A stretch of 64,000 nucleotides of DNA from Trichopria drosophilae (taxonomy: Eukaryota > Arthropoda > Insecta > Hymenoptera > Diapriidae): positions 101,489,001 through 101,553,000 of the forward strand of contig CM059587.1 of NCBI GenBank assembly GCA_030407085.1. Reading direction: 5' to 3'. A model generated the notes under the pieces. It did no database searches and was not told where the DNA came from. It saw only the letters and a program-made list of their open reading frames with translations. The number at the start of each line of letters is the position of its first letter. The stretch's first letter is position 1. The position numbers and the translations under genes are program-made. Shown here piece by piece: positions 1-11,926 of this stretch.

Positions 1-320
1 GTCGGCAGCCGTTGCATGCGATCCGGCGTAGGAAAAAAAAAAAGAATTTATAAAATGTGCGATAAAGCGTACGATGTCGTGACCCGGACAATGCGCGGAC
101 GGTGAACACGCGTTTACTTGGAAACGAGGGTACGTACGGATGGCGCATCCCGAACCTCGGGAAACAGACTTTTCCGAGAAACGATTAAGGGCTTCCGTTA
201 CTTTGGCGTAACGACGCGACGCACCGGGGGCCACTGAGGAGGTGGTGGGGGGACGTGCGCGAAAGACGGGCAATGTTTTCTGAGCAATTTTCTCGTGCTT
301 CGGTTGATAAAGTCGACGGT
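1..320. other. GC-rich island at window edge, no gene recognised
   Basis: This stretch is clearly richer in G, C and CpG than the AT-rich DNA that follows from about 520. No open frame with a recognisable protein and no clear splice-site pair is visible. It could be the edge of a promoter, an exon or a conserved regulatory element of a gene lying mostly outside the window. The composition contrast is seen; the function is not known. Confidence 0.3.
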
Positions 321-1689
321 AAATTAATCGTACAAAGAAACTGTTACCCGCACAATACCACGAAGGAACTCGTTCACCACGATTTGTCTCCGAAACCCTA
401 AAGCGATTGACCAAACGTGTTTACGGATTTTACGACATCCTGATGTCTTTTTGACAAGCGCGTTACGTAATAGTCGCATGATTATTGGCGTCACGGGATT
501 GCTTGGCACGCAGACGCAAATCTAGACAGGAGATTTTTTTTTGTTCAGTCGACATTGATTGTAGGCTTTCTTTTTTTCGACAAAAGTAATGAGAACGTCA
601 AATTTGGGTGGTGACAATTTGCAAGAATTCAACTTAATTCTGAATTGATTACACTGAAATTTGACATTTATAACATTGCTCAAACGAGCTATAAAGTAGA
701 TCTTAACTTTTAAAAACAAAGAACCATGACTTATTGTGAGTTTTTTTCGAGTAAAAATGGGATAAAGTCACAGGTAAACAAAAAAGGTAATCATTTTTTG
801 TCGAATTTTACAGGTGTAACAAACCGCAGGTCCGGGTTGCCTAATGCAAAACTATTATTTTTTATTATAAGATGTTGAAGTATACAAAAAGTATCTTACA
901 ATCGCTTAGATATTTTGTAATGATTTTAATTTCTCTGAGTTTCGATTGTTCAGAACGTTATATTATGTCCTGAATAATTAGAATTTTCTTAAGGTATTCT
1001 ATTATTTTAATTAGATGTTGAAACATGAATAATACCAAAGGTCATCCTGCAAGTTTTCTGCTCATTCGCAGAGTAGTTAATAAAGTATATATTCTTGTTT
1101 ATTAAGAATTAAAGGGCTAGTACCATCCACTTGCAGCTATGAGATTTCATGTACAAATATTTTCACCACCTTTATACATAGTTTCAATAGAATACCAATA
1201 TTCCAATAGCTGAGAAAAATAAATACTTCCTAATTTGTTGTCATTTTTTTCAAGTTTGGCACCATATTAGAATACCTGATGTCTGAAACTCTATTTTGAC
1301 AAAAGAATCTTTCAATTTTTTTCATCTTCGACTTTGATACGAAATATTTGACCAAAATTGAAGCAGAAAAAGTGTCCTTCGAGGGTTAATGGATTAATCG
1401 GGTCAGGATCTGATTATTAGACTCCCTGAGGTCAAGCTGTAGCCTGCAGATTTTAGGTCTTACTGAAATTTGTGTACATTGGTGCTAGGTCGGGTTCATC
1501 ATCTCAAATTTGTGTAGATTAGTCCGGGTATTATCAATGTCAATGTGATCAAACAATTTTATATTAAATCACGTAACATATTACTAAATAAATTTTTATT
1601 AATAATGACCAAATGAGGACATAACTTCCAATGTGTGTAAGGTCACTCCCTCATAAGACCTGGCGTTAATTTTGTTATTTGAGGTTTCG
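321..1689. other. AT-rich non-coding stretch
   Basis: No exon, RNA gene or clear transposon end was seen. Short open frames on the minus strand here are lysine- and arginine-rich with no domain, as expected by chance. A segment around 1310-1400, ending in a 'ggttaatggattaa' type sequence, resembles one near 12200-12280 that ends in 'aatgggttaa'. It may be a remnant of a dispersed repeat. Confidence 0.4.
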
Positions 1690-2650
1690 TTTACTCAGCT
1701 TCACCTCTGTTTCAAGCGATATTTAAGGTGTGAACAATCGAATCCTCCTCCCCGTTGCAAAATTGATGTTACCGAGTGCAAGGGCCTTTAATTTGTTATT
1801 TCGTCTCGCGTTAACAGCTCGCGTTATTTGCCGTAACAGGGCGAGCATCGCGCAAAACATGGGAAGTTACATCGAAACTTTTTCCCATTTCACGCAGCGA
1901 CGGCGGCAATTCGAAGGGAAACAGTCTACTTGTTCTCGTTTGTTACGGCCGTAACCGTCATTACCTTCATTGCTCTCATTATCGTCATTACCATCGTCGT
2001 CATCGTTATTACCCAGCAATCAATTTCTGTCGCTCTCGTTTTTTCTTTTTTTTTGAAATCCTCTCTCCTCTTGTTTTCGAGTCGCGTCCTTCGCGCCTCG
2101 ATTTCAATCGTGCAAAACAACGGAGACCCCGACACAGGTGGGCATTTGCGGATCGCCGATTTCACCTGCAGTCATTACCTTTTTTTCCCCGGCGGCCTCT
2201 TTCTCGGAATTGTCCTCCCCGTGCCAGCGCTCCCGCGAGCGTAGCGGAAGGAAGCGAGAGGAAACGAATGAATTATGCCTTATTTTCTCGAATAAGCCAC
2301 GCATTGTGTGCGAGAGCGTACGTGTGACGTCGTACACAATTGCGTGTGTGATTTTCACATTTGTTCACACAAACAAACACACACACACAAACATTTGTTT
2401 CTAAGCGCAACGTCTCTGAGCGCTTGTGTCCCCGCGCGCAACTTTTTGCGAAACTCGAAGAACGTACAATTACGAAGCGAGATGTCTTACGGACATGTAC
2501 GTGCGCGATTTTTTTTTCTCCGTCGCCCGTTTTCATTCACCGGCGGGAGTAGCTGAATGCCTTTTTGTTCGATCCTCTTTCCGCGGGACGATAATTACAT
2601 GCATTAAGAAATATTGTGGTGCTCATTACGCGTAATGACCGATTGAAAAT
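1690..2650. other. GC/CpG-rich island with simple repeats
   Basis: About 950 bases stand out by base composition from AT-rich flanks. The stretch contains a degenerate 'cgtcatta/cgtcatc' simple repeat (about 1955-2015) and a short CA microsatellite (about 2370-2395). Overlapping open frames occur on both strands, but none has a recognisable domain. The plus-strand frame rich in Val, Ile and Thr is only a translation of the simple repeat. A promoter, 5' UTR or conserved regulatory island is more likely than a protein-coding exon. Confidence 0.35.
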
Positions 2651-3137
2651 TGCTATTTTTTTCGACTCCTGTACCTAGAGTGGGGCAGCAAAGCTATGCC
2701 GTTACGTTGCCAACTGTTGCTGCCTCCATTACACTAAGCGCATAGGCCTACAGCGATAAATTGGCCAAGATCTTTACCAATTTTTGACAAGTTGACAATT
2801 TTTCGAAATTCAATATTTCTTTGAGAATGGGGAGAAATGGATATTTGAACACAGATTTTGAAAATGACAAATCTGTAGTGAGAAAAGTCCGGTATATTTC
2901 ATATTATTCACATTGGTTTATAGTTTCGGAAAGAAATGCAATTGCAATTTGTCGAAATAATAGTCATATACGCATGTAGAAAAACCTGTTCTTTTTTAAT
3001 TTTAAATCTTTAAATTTTGAAAAATTGAAAAAATCATCCAAAAATTCTGAAAAAATTTCAGCGTATGCGTTGATTAATTGTAAGAAATTTTGTTCCGCAA
3101 CTTTTTTTCGTACAGTCTGTCAATTTAAAATTAAGTC

Positions 3138-4005
3138 CCAAATATCGTCAATTTGCAATAAAATTTCATCCATTGTTTATTCATGCTGCAAGTACCAAAT
3201 GAAATTTCAATACACCATATCCGACGTAAAATATCATACTGTGTCAAAATATGGTCTCAGATTTGTCTAAAATCAATGCTTAACAAGTTATAAACAATAT
3301 ATTTATATATATTTATTATGAAAAGAAATTTCAGAAATTCCGTTAGCCGTTGCTGAATATCACCGATTACCGATCCGAACCGCGTGGAGGTAGAATTATT
3401 AGGAATCTTTTTTTTACGTTTTTTTTCTCTTTTTTAATTTTTTTATTTTTCTATATTTTCGGAAAGATTTGAATCAATTTTGTTTTAATGTAAAACAAGA
3501 TAGTCATTGGTCTTGCAACCACTACAAAATTTTTTGATAATTTTTAAACATTTTTCAAAATTTTAAGATTTTGAAAATTGTAAAAAATTATCAAAAAATT
3601 TGATCGTATTCTTTTGGGCAACTCTAAAAACTTTTTGTTTAGCAACATTTTTTCCCAGTCTATAATTTTCAAATAAAAAATTCTTGAATTTTTGGACGAT
3701 TTTTTGGTGTCTGAGCCGCCATTTTAGATACTTTCACCACAATTGTACCACGTAAATTTTAAAACATGTGTATACCACCGGTTTTTATACAAATTTTCGA
3801 TGTAAATTTTTTTTAGTAAAAAATAACTTATTTTTTGGAAAATAATTGTTTATAACTTTTTAAGCACTGACTTCAGACAAATTCTGTGACCATATTCTGA
3901 AAGAGTATTAAATTTTACGTTGGATATGGAATATCGATATTTTTTTTTGTAGTTATAGTATGAAAAAAAATGGAAGAAAATTCATTAAAAATTGACGAGA
4001 TTTGG
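3138..4005. mobile_element. Foldback element with ~165-bp terminal inverted repeats
   Basis: The segment 3138-3303 reappears in reverse complement at about 3841-4005. Matching blocks include 'ccaaatatcgtcaattt' against 'ccaaatctcgtcaattt', 'catatccgacgtaaaat' against 'catatccaacgtaaaat', and 'agttataaacaat' in both. Identity is imperfect, so the element is old. The interior is AT-rich with no transposase frame, so this is a non-autonomous foldback or MITE-type element. A short open frame at 3025-3270 is contained partly in the left arm and is not a gene. Confidence 0.65.
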
Positions 4006-6320
4006 TACTTCATGGGTTAATATAATACAGTTTCTCAGCGGAAGTAAAGATGGTTACTGATTCTAATTCATATCTAAAATGTTTGTTTGTTAAATTATGG
4101 ATTACGCCAGTTTCATATGTTATCTGCATTTAAAAACTTTAACACTAAAAAAAAAGGTCAAAATTTAATATTAGCCAACATGAAAACAAAACAAATTTTG
4201 ATATTTACCTTTTAATCCGCTTTTTGTTAACTATTCGAAAATAACATAAAATAAACATAAAATATCAGTTTTTCACTATTTTGTTCATTATTTGAATATC
4301 ACCAATAAATCCTAAAAATAACCTCAATGGAAATCAAACTTTCATTAATCAAATAAAAAAGGAATTTTCTGGGAAAATGACTTTATCCATTATCCTAATA
4401 AAATATAAAATCTTTTTTCTACATTAATGTTTCTTTAGTTTTGTATAATATATTACATATAAATCTCGGTTAGTAAGTACGTTAAAGTAAACAAATATCG
4501 CTCGTTAGCGTTAGCAAATTGGCAAAATGAGTTTATAAAGGAGAACATGGTAGCGTGATTAGCGAGATAAAATTGACAGCAATTAAAATCGTGATACGGA
4601 CTTTAAATAGTTAATATCATCATGTAAGCTTACCGTAGGTATTATCAAATATCGCGTTTCGTGTCACTACTGAATGATCCACATCGCTCACGCGAATATG
4701 CCAGAATGCAAAAATGAATTTCAAGTAAAAATCCTCAAACTGCCACAATTTCATAAAATTGGGTGAAACGTCAATTTTTCGTTTTATTTCTGGCTTTTCT
4801 CTCTAAAGGTGTTCCGATTGCTACTTGGCAGCTCATCATTTTATCATTTCACGTAACGTTTCTCTCAGATTTAGTCGGGTTTAATTACTGTTTGACCTTG
4901 TTTGAACCAATACTCAATTTTTAAATAATACGGATTGCAAATAATAAAAAGTAATAAATAATAATATCACCGATAATTGTAATTTCCAAGTGTATTAGTT
5001 TCCACTACACTTTTTTTTAATATTTAATTTCTTTTAGTAGGAATTGAACTTCTAAGCCCTCTCTGTTTATAGATAAATTGTACGATTTAAAATGTTGTTT
5101 TTTGAAATAGACTTAATAAACTGTGAGATTAATTCGAATTTATTTTTCGAAAAAAGTTTTCTTTTTTATGGAACTCGATGACATATAAAAAACAGAAAGT
5201 ATTTGAATTTCGTTGAAAAATTACAGAAGTAAGCCCTGAAATAAGAAATAATATAAAAAAATAGAACTAGTTGTAAGTAGAACTGCTCGATGTGAGGAAG
5301 CATTTACACGTTTTTCTGATTTAGGGAAGAGTATTAACTTTGGCGTTGTGGCATTAAATTCATCTTAAAATATGGCATACTTTAATTCGATTTCGACTTT
5401 GTGGGTGCGCCTGTTTGATATACTTCAATAAAATTTAATTACGAGCGTAACTTTCTTCTTCTTACTAAACAAAAAATATCATATGATTGCAGCTACATCT
5501 TAAATTTTTAATTATATTATCTTGTAGCCAGGGAACCATTTTTTTTTACTTGTTATCGATGCTAAGCTAACTCGTTAAGACAATAGTTCGAAAGAATAAA
5601 AATCAACATTTGTTTCGCGAAATCTGTGCAGATCGTTCGCTATGCTACAACTCGATTCTTTACTCGAGTACAAGCTGATATTTGTAATTCGCATTGCGAA
5701 ACAATAGCGCGCATCCGCATTACGCATCGCCCAGGATTCGAACTCGCATACGAGAATGCGACCAACAATAATGTGTATACGAGACTGCGTTTCCATGAAC
5801 GACCGGTAATACACCTAAGGAAATAATTGCATGTTAGCGTACAAGCTAATTGCATATTCTTGCACTTGTGCGCGTGTAAGTGCATTCGTTGCTACTGTTC
5901 CGAGCGGCTAATTGTCCACGAATTCAGCTATCAATGCATTTGCACGGTTTCATTGTCTAATACTAAAAACCTCTGCCTGTGTCGTCGACTTAACACAATT
6001 TTTTTAAATGAAAATGGGTAATTCAATACTAGGAATAAATGTTTTTGATATTTGTATTCTTATATTTGATATTCTTTAAATTATAGGTATTCTATGAAGA
6101 TGACACCGATTCTTTTTATAAGGTTGATTTATTTTGCATAACCTCGCAATAACAATCAACATATTAAGCAGTAGGTTTTCCGTGTATAAGAGCGAAAAGA
6201 ATGAATGAAGGAGTATATACATTACAATATCTGTTTTTTTTTTTAATTTCATCTTTTATTTTGACCCGTTAATGATCATTAATAAATAAGAGAACGAATT
6301 CGATATAATTCAATACCCGA
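4006..6320. other. AT-rich non-coding stretch with a less AT-rich patch
   Basis: No gene was found. A patch at about 5600-5950 has higher GC and open frames on both strands, without domains. In it, 'ggattcgaactcgc' (about 5732) resembles the complement of a Pol III B box. The flanking bases do not form a T-arm and no A box is visible at the right distance. Confidence 0.35.
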
Positions 6321-6662
6321 ATGTTTTCGAAGCAAAATTTAGTTTTCGGTCAGAAGAAATTCCAATATGGCGCAAAATATGAAATTTTTTAAAAACTCAA
6401 AATTCCTCAAAATAGCGTCGTCAATAACAATTTATTTTAAAAACTTAAACCCCGAACTCTGTAACACAAAAACCATGAACTTTTTCCAAAATATATGCTA
6501 AGAACGAAAAGTTTTTTTATAATTCATGTAGAATTTTTTAATTTTTTTTAAGTGATATTTTGCGACATTTTTATTTATATTTATTTTCTAATTTGAAGCC
6601 TTTTTGGATTCCTGCGAGCTAAAAATAAATTTTTACATCAGAAAATTCGACCTCGAAAACAT
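6321..6662. mobile_element. Degenerate inverted-repeat element
   Basis: The left end (6321, 'atgttttcgaagcaaaattt', then a block ending in 'gaaattccaatatggc') matches the reverse complement of the right end (6662, 'atgttttcgaggtcgaatttt', then 'caggaatccaaaaaggc'). The left-end block also resembles the left end of the element at 16441. The interior is AT-rich with no coding potential. This is an old non-autonomous element with uncertain borders. Confidence 0.45.
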
Positions 6663-8046
6663 TTAAGATATAACGAGTGTCAAAATCTTTCGTTAGTTAA
6701 GGAATCGTTTGAATTGAAGTAAACCTTAAATTTATAGTTTGCAAAAATACGTCATCCAATCATTCCGTCCAGACGTTCGCAAAAAGTCTGAATGTGTTAA
6801 AAAGTATTAAAAAAGTTGCCAATTTGAATTAAATATTAAACAAAAAAACTTGAATATTTTTGTCAAAAAATGCGGTATGACTTTTGTTTTAGTATTATAA
6901 GTATTTGAAACAACGTTTTTATATATATATCCCAATAGTTTATTTATGTTTCGAGATTTGCAATAACATATCTTTTTTTTTTTTAATTGATTGGATAAAA
7001 AAAGAAAATTCTCATATACTTAAAATTTTTGATAAATTTCTAATCAATTATGCATTCTGATACTCTATTGTAATTTATTTTCGATAGAATTTACCAAGAA
7101 AATAAATTAAAATAATAAAGTATTAGAGTGCACAATATTGATTATAAATTTTTCAAAGAATCCAAACCTGGGTTCAGATTTCTTCTCCAAAGCTGCGCAT
7201 GTGTAAAAATGCGCGAAAACTGGGACAAATCATTGAAAAAGTTGAATTTTCACGCTCGTTTTAAAAAATATACCTAAAAATATAACTAAAAAACCCGGGA
7301 TCAGTTATATAATCATTTCAAAGTATGCACTTTAACTATTTTTCCTGAAAATTTGAGCAAAATCGAAATGTTTAATTTAAGAAAAAGTCGTTTCTTCAAT
7401 CTACTGATCACGCGTTAAACTTTAGCTAAAACATAAATGGGACTGAATTTCTTAAAAAATTTCCAATCAATATGCACTATTTAACAATTTTTTACTATAA
7501 ATCCCGGTTTTTAGAGCAAAAATGAGTTTTTAAAATTGTAAAAGTTAAACCTAAACACATATTGTTCGATGTAGAAAATAGAAGTAAAATTTCAGACAAA
7601 TCGAAGAACCTCGACCGCGTAGTGTTACATTTAATGTATGATATGGAATGCCCATGTAGTTCCATCGAAATTTTCAATGACCAAAAAACAATTCATGGTC
7701 TAGCATACGAAAAAAAACATGTGTATTTTAAGAGTTTTCGCTCTTAAAGAGTCAGAATTCCCTTTCTCTAGAATGGCTTCATTTTCACTGCATAAAGAGT
7801 GAATTTTGTTAGTCTAAGAAATTTAGAGAGCCACTTTTCACTATTTATTCTATTTTCCGATTTTGATCGTACAAAAACTTTTCTATAGAACACTACATTC
7901 GTAATAGCTATAACTTTTTAACATTGCAGCATATCGAAAATATAATAAATGCAAATGCATTCAACAGATTACATATGTTGTATAACAGTTATTTGCATTA
8001 TTATAATGTACACTGAAAAAAAAATTGGTTCTGACAACTAAACGAG
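6663..8046. other. AT-rich non-coding stretch
   Basis: Nothing was recognised. The open frames at 7495-7747 on the two strands overlap each other, have no domain and are typical chance frames. Confidence 0.4.
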
Positions 8047-8195
8047 TAGTTGCCCAGCGGGAACTGAATATTTAGTCATTTTTATTCTGCATTTATTTGA
8101 ACAAACTAAAATGTAGTTAATCTGACTTTGATTTTATTAGTTTAACTAAATGCAGCTGAAAAATGACTAAATATTGAATTCCCACTGGGCAACTA
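8047..8195. mobile_element. Small foldback/MITE, 49-bp inverted arms
   Basis: The left arm 8047-8095 begins 'tagttgcccagcgggaa'. It matches the reverse complement of the right arm 8147-8195, which begins 'tagttgcccagtgggaa', along nearly its whole length. Inside both arms is 'atatttagtcatttt'. The element is about 149 bp with no coding capacity. Whether the arms extend a few bases further is uncertain. Confidence 0.7.
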
Positions 8196-11046
8196 CCAGT
8201 CGACTTGACAGATAATATGCACGGTTGATCACAATCGACTGTTGAATTGTGATTTTTAAAATAAATTTGAAAAGAATATATGGAATATAAGCATATGGTA
8301 GAGAGGGAGGGATAATGGAGTTAATGTCTGAGAAAAACTGGGTGATATATAATCATATATAATCACATCCGAATCGTTCACCGTTCAGATAGGTTCATAC
8401 ATAATTGCGGTTAAATTACGTACGACGCTTTACAATTGTGTCCGGAATTTGATCCAGTATACTATAGTTATTATTGTTCGTGTGTACGTGCAGGGTCCGT
8501 CCCAGTACGTGATCCTATTGTGGCAAATTGAGTTCATAAAAGTACGCTCGATAGATAAAAAAATACCATAAACAAAAATTAATCGTAAGTTGCTAGTGAT
8601 AACTTATGTTAATTTAGAATAAGATTTGTATGTTAACATATTAAAAAAATACTTGTTATCGTGTTTTACTTCAAGTAAAAATATGTACCTGAAGTTCTGA
8701 ACGTTCAATGAACAAATGTATAGAACAGACTTGCTGTTACATGCTTTTAAAAAATATTGTATTAATTGTTTACAACCGCATAAGGTACAAAATTGTTATT
8801 TATCAATGTTCCAAATATACAGGACCTCTCAGTTACTCATATCGTTAGTTAAATTATCAATTGATTTTTAGAAAACCGTGCAATAAACGTTCGGAACTTC
8901 AGGCACATTAAAAAATAAATTATTAGCTTTAGTTGAATAATCTAGCCAACTAATACATTCTTCTGCAGGTGAAAAACTTTCCAAGTTTTGAAAATTTAAA
9001 ATGGCATACCCAAAATAACATTTGGAACAAATTACTCCGCCAATTCAAAGCGGGTAATTCTCTATTTTTTAATTTGTCTGCTGCAAACGCTTCTAAGATG
9101 ATGAAGTTTTGGTGATGAGAAAAAATTATTTTTAATTTTAAACATTCATTTAATAATTATTGACGGAGCAACTATACATAAAAATCGAAAAATAAAGGAA
9201 GTAAAGAAATTTGGTCTCTCCAACATTTATTTCATATTTATCTATTTATAACAATTGTGCAAGAATAAATAAAAAATATTAATTATATATTGTAGGTAAA
9301 TTTATTAAACATTGAAAGCATCGACTATTATTTAAAGTATGTTAAAATTTATTTTTTATGTCATTAGAGACAAGTTTCAACTGGTTAAACAAAACTTTAT
9401 AAAAAATTATGGGCATAACAGCAATTACACGCGCGAAAAGTATAAAAGCAGGGCAATCGTTTTCCCAATATACACACGACTAACTAGGAACGTCCGCACT
9501 AAAGATAATAAACACGTTTATTGTGACGAGGTGTAAAAGGCATTTAAATTTTCCAGCAGGGTCAATGGTTTGGTACAACCAGGATAATGATGTTTCGAGG
9601 TAACAGGTGTGAAGATACCCCTCACCTTTCAAGGGGAGCGCTTTTCCATTTACGACCTACGTGGGTAAGCAAATAAGAGGATCGTGTGTATACCTAGGTA
9701 ACTTTTGACACACTTTGTTAGAAAGATTTTCACAAGCAGGTAAATATTAGATAATTGGATGAGATACGATAACAACGCATGAAATCCTCTTGACGATACA
9801 ATTTACCTGTATTGTTAGAAAGCCGAGAAAGTAAATCTTGTTTTCGCCTTACTCTCAATCGTCGCCTACACACAATAGCAATAGTTTTCCAGTCACGCAA
9901 AAAAAAACATCAAGTAAAATTTCTCTTAAAAAATGCATAAAAGTTAGCCAAAAATGCTTGTTTTTTTTTGCAATTTCCATCCGACCTACAAACCCGTTTA
10001 TTCACGGTCGACGTGAATGCTACGAAAAAATCAATGACTTTTTTAACCAATGCAGTTAAATTACGTTAATTAGGGTAAATCTTAATATATATTCTAACTT
10101 TGGTTAATTGTATGAAAACCGGTTTACTGTACTGTACCACCTATTACGAATGTAATATTATAACGTAATTGAAATCATGAAATTGACAAAAATATCGTCA
10201 TATATTTTAATTTTTGTTTGCATTTAAATTGGCATTTTTTTCTTCAGAACTGGAGCTAAATATACCCGACTGTCATTTTTAAAAATCACGTATTCTTTTT
10301 TTCGGTACAACCTATTTTCGAAATTTGACCCTGATTTTTTACGCCAGTAGCTTACAGCGATGTAAAATTTGATATTTGATATAAGAATCGAAATTTAATT
10401 TAGCCAGTCTATGCAGACTAGCTCTTATGTTAGGTTATAAAAGTGAATCGCATTATAACAATGTGGTAACGATTCTTTACACATGGTCTATAGTCGTTCT
10501 TAATAAAGTTGATTTTCCTTAATTTGCTTCTGTTTTCATACATTTAAAGATATGTAAGAATATAAGCCCATACTTAAAGAATATTATAAATTCTTTTCAT
10601 CAATTTTTAATTATTATTGTTCGTTAAGGATGGATAAACTTTATTTGAAATTTAATACATGATTGCGTTTTAAATTTATTGTGAAACATTTTTCTGTTTG
10701 AGTCAACTATTATAATAGACGAAAGTTGATTAAGATTTGCAGAATATAATGATTTAGAAACAACTTCATAAAGTGACCAATTAACCAACATATTACTATT
10801 TACTATAGAAAACTATAGAAATCCAATATCTAAATGACTTTTTCTATACAAAGAAAAGAAGTTTCGGTAAATTCGGAAAAATTATAGGAAAATCGACTAT
10901 GATATAAATAGAAATTTAATTACGTATTTATTTTTGCTTTTCAAGTAATTGATAATTTTGAAAACTATTTCAAACTACAGAGGCACACTGAAAATATTAA
11001 ATTACTTAAGTTTTATTGGTTCATTTTTCTCTCATCGAATGAAGTC
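8196..11046. other. AT-rich non-coding stretch, one exon-like patch
   Basis: Mostly AT-rich sequence without genes. The GC-richer patch at 9557-9664 is listed separately as a weak exon candidate. A second patch at about 8500-8540 follows a 'gtgcag' and precedes 'gtacgc', but it is too short to judge. Confidence 0.35.
9557..9664 (+). CDS. Candidate internal exon (36 codons), unrecognised
   Basis: A 108-base segment richer in G and C than its surroundings lies between an acceptor-like 'aaattttccag' and a donor-like 'gtaagc'. Only one of the three plus-strand frames is open throughout. It reads 36 codons beginning Gln-Gly-Gln-Trp-Phe-Gly and ending Arg-Pro-Thr-Trp, and both ends would be phase 0. 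No domain or neighbouring exon was recognised, so chance is a real possibility. Transcript data would be needed to accept it. Confidence 0.2.
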
Positions 11047-11229
11047 CCGGGAAAAATGGATTATATATAATTATATATAATTATATATAATTGGATCTAA
11101 TTGTATCAAAAATTGTATATAATTGTATATAATCGTATATAAACATGTATAATTATATATTATTATATATAATTGGATCTAATTGTATCAAAAACTGTAT
11201 ATAATTATATATAATCCATTTTTTCCCGG
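11047..11229. mobile_element. Small MITE with CCGGGAAAAA termini
   Basis: The left end 'ccgggaaaaatggattat' and the right end (reverse complement 'ccgggaaaaaatggatta') form terminal inverted repeats. Between them are tandem 'attatatata' units and two copies of 'ggatctaattgtatcaaaaa' about 80 bases apart. The element is about 183 bp with no coding capacity. The AT core can fold on itself extensively. Confidence 0.65.
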
Positions 11230-11614
11230 TGTGTGTCATAAGTTTCAATTAGCAAAGGATAATTGGTTATTTGGTGCAATAAATCGCAATGAAAATAGGA
11301 TTAAATTACATAAAACCAACAATTATGCAACAAATCGTACTTTATAAATAACATATAAATCTCGGATTCATTCGAAAATACTATACTAACAGTATATAAA
11401 CGTTACGTGTCAAGCAGTTTTGGTGAGAAATGTTAGCTTCGTTTCAAATAAAAACAAAAAATGTACTAAAATTAGGTACTACTTAGATGCAGTGATTAAA
11501 ATAACATATTAAGGTAGTTTCTGAAATAAAAGAATAGAATAACGCGGCTAATATAATACAAGCTACCAGGATACGTAATGATAATGACAATGAGGAACAA
11601 TAGATAAGTATATT

Positions 11615-11926
11615 CACGGAGAAAAATGACTCCGCTGGATTAGCTGATTCATATCAGCTAAAATTTTCGGCTGGAATTGCCGAAAATATATGCAATTTTA
11701 GCTGTTTTGATTCCGCTAATGTAGCCTTAACCCTACTCAATTCGCGCTTAGCTCTAAATTTCCGCTACATTAGCAGATTTGTTCCGTTAAATTTGCGGAC
11801 TTTTTCAGTAAATTTAGCTGAAATTATCGGCTATCACTAACGGAATTCCAACAGCTGTCCCTATAGGATAAAATTGGTAGAATCTGCGGATTTTTCGGCC
11901 GATTTTGCTGATTATTTTTCTCCGTG
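11615..11926. mobile_element. MITE with CACGGAGAAAAAT terminal inverted repeats
   Basis: The termini are 'cacggagaaaaatgac' on the left and, in reverse complement, 'cacggagaaaaataat' on the right. The 312-bp element is GC-richer than its flanks and has repeated 'agctgat', 'ttttcggc' and 'ccgctaa' type words inside. There is no transposase frame, so it would be non-autonomous. No target-site duplication could be fixed with confidence. Confidence 0.7.

Noticed and set aside
1926..2635. Several open frames of 60-104 codons on both strands.
   Set aside because: They overlap each other and are driven by simple repeats and GC-rich sequence. No domain or conserved pattern was seen.
5700..5790. tRNA-like B box (complement 'ggattcgaactcgc').
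   Set aside because: The flanks do not pair as a T-arm, and no A box, acceptor stem or T-run terminator is present.
8501..8545. Mini-exon candidate after 'gtacgtgcag' and before 'gtacgc' on the plus strand.
   Set aside because: Only about 15 codons, weak borders and no partner exon.
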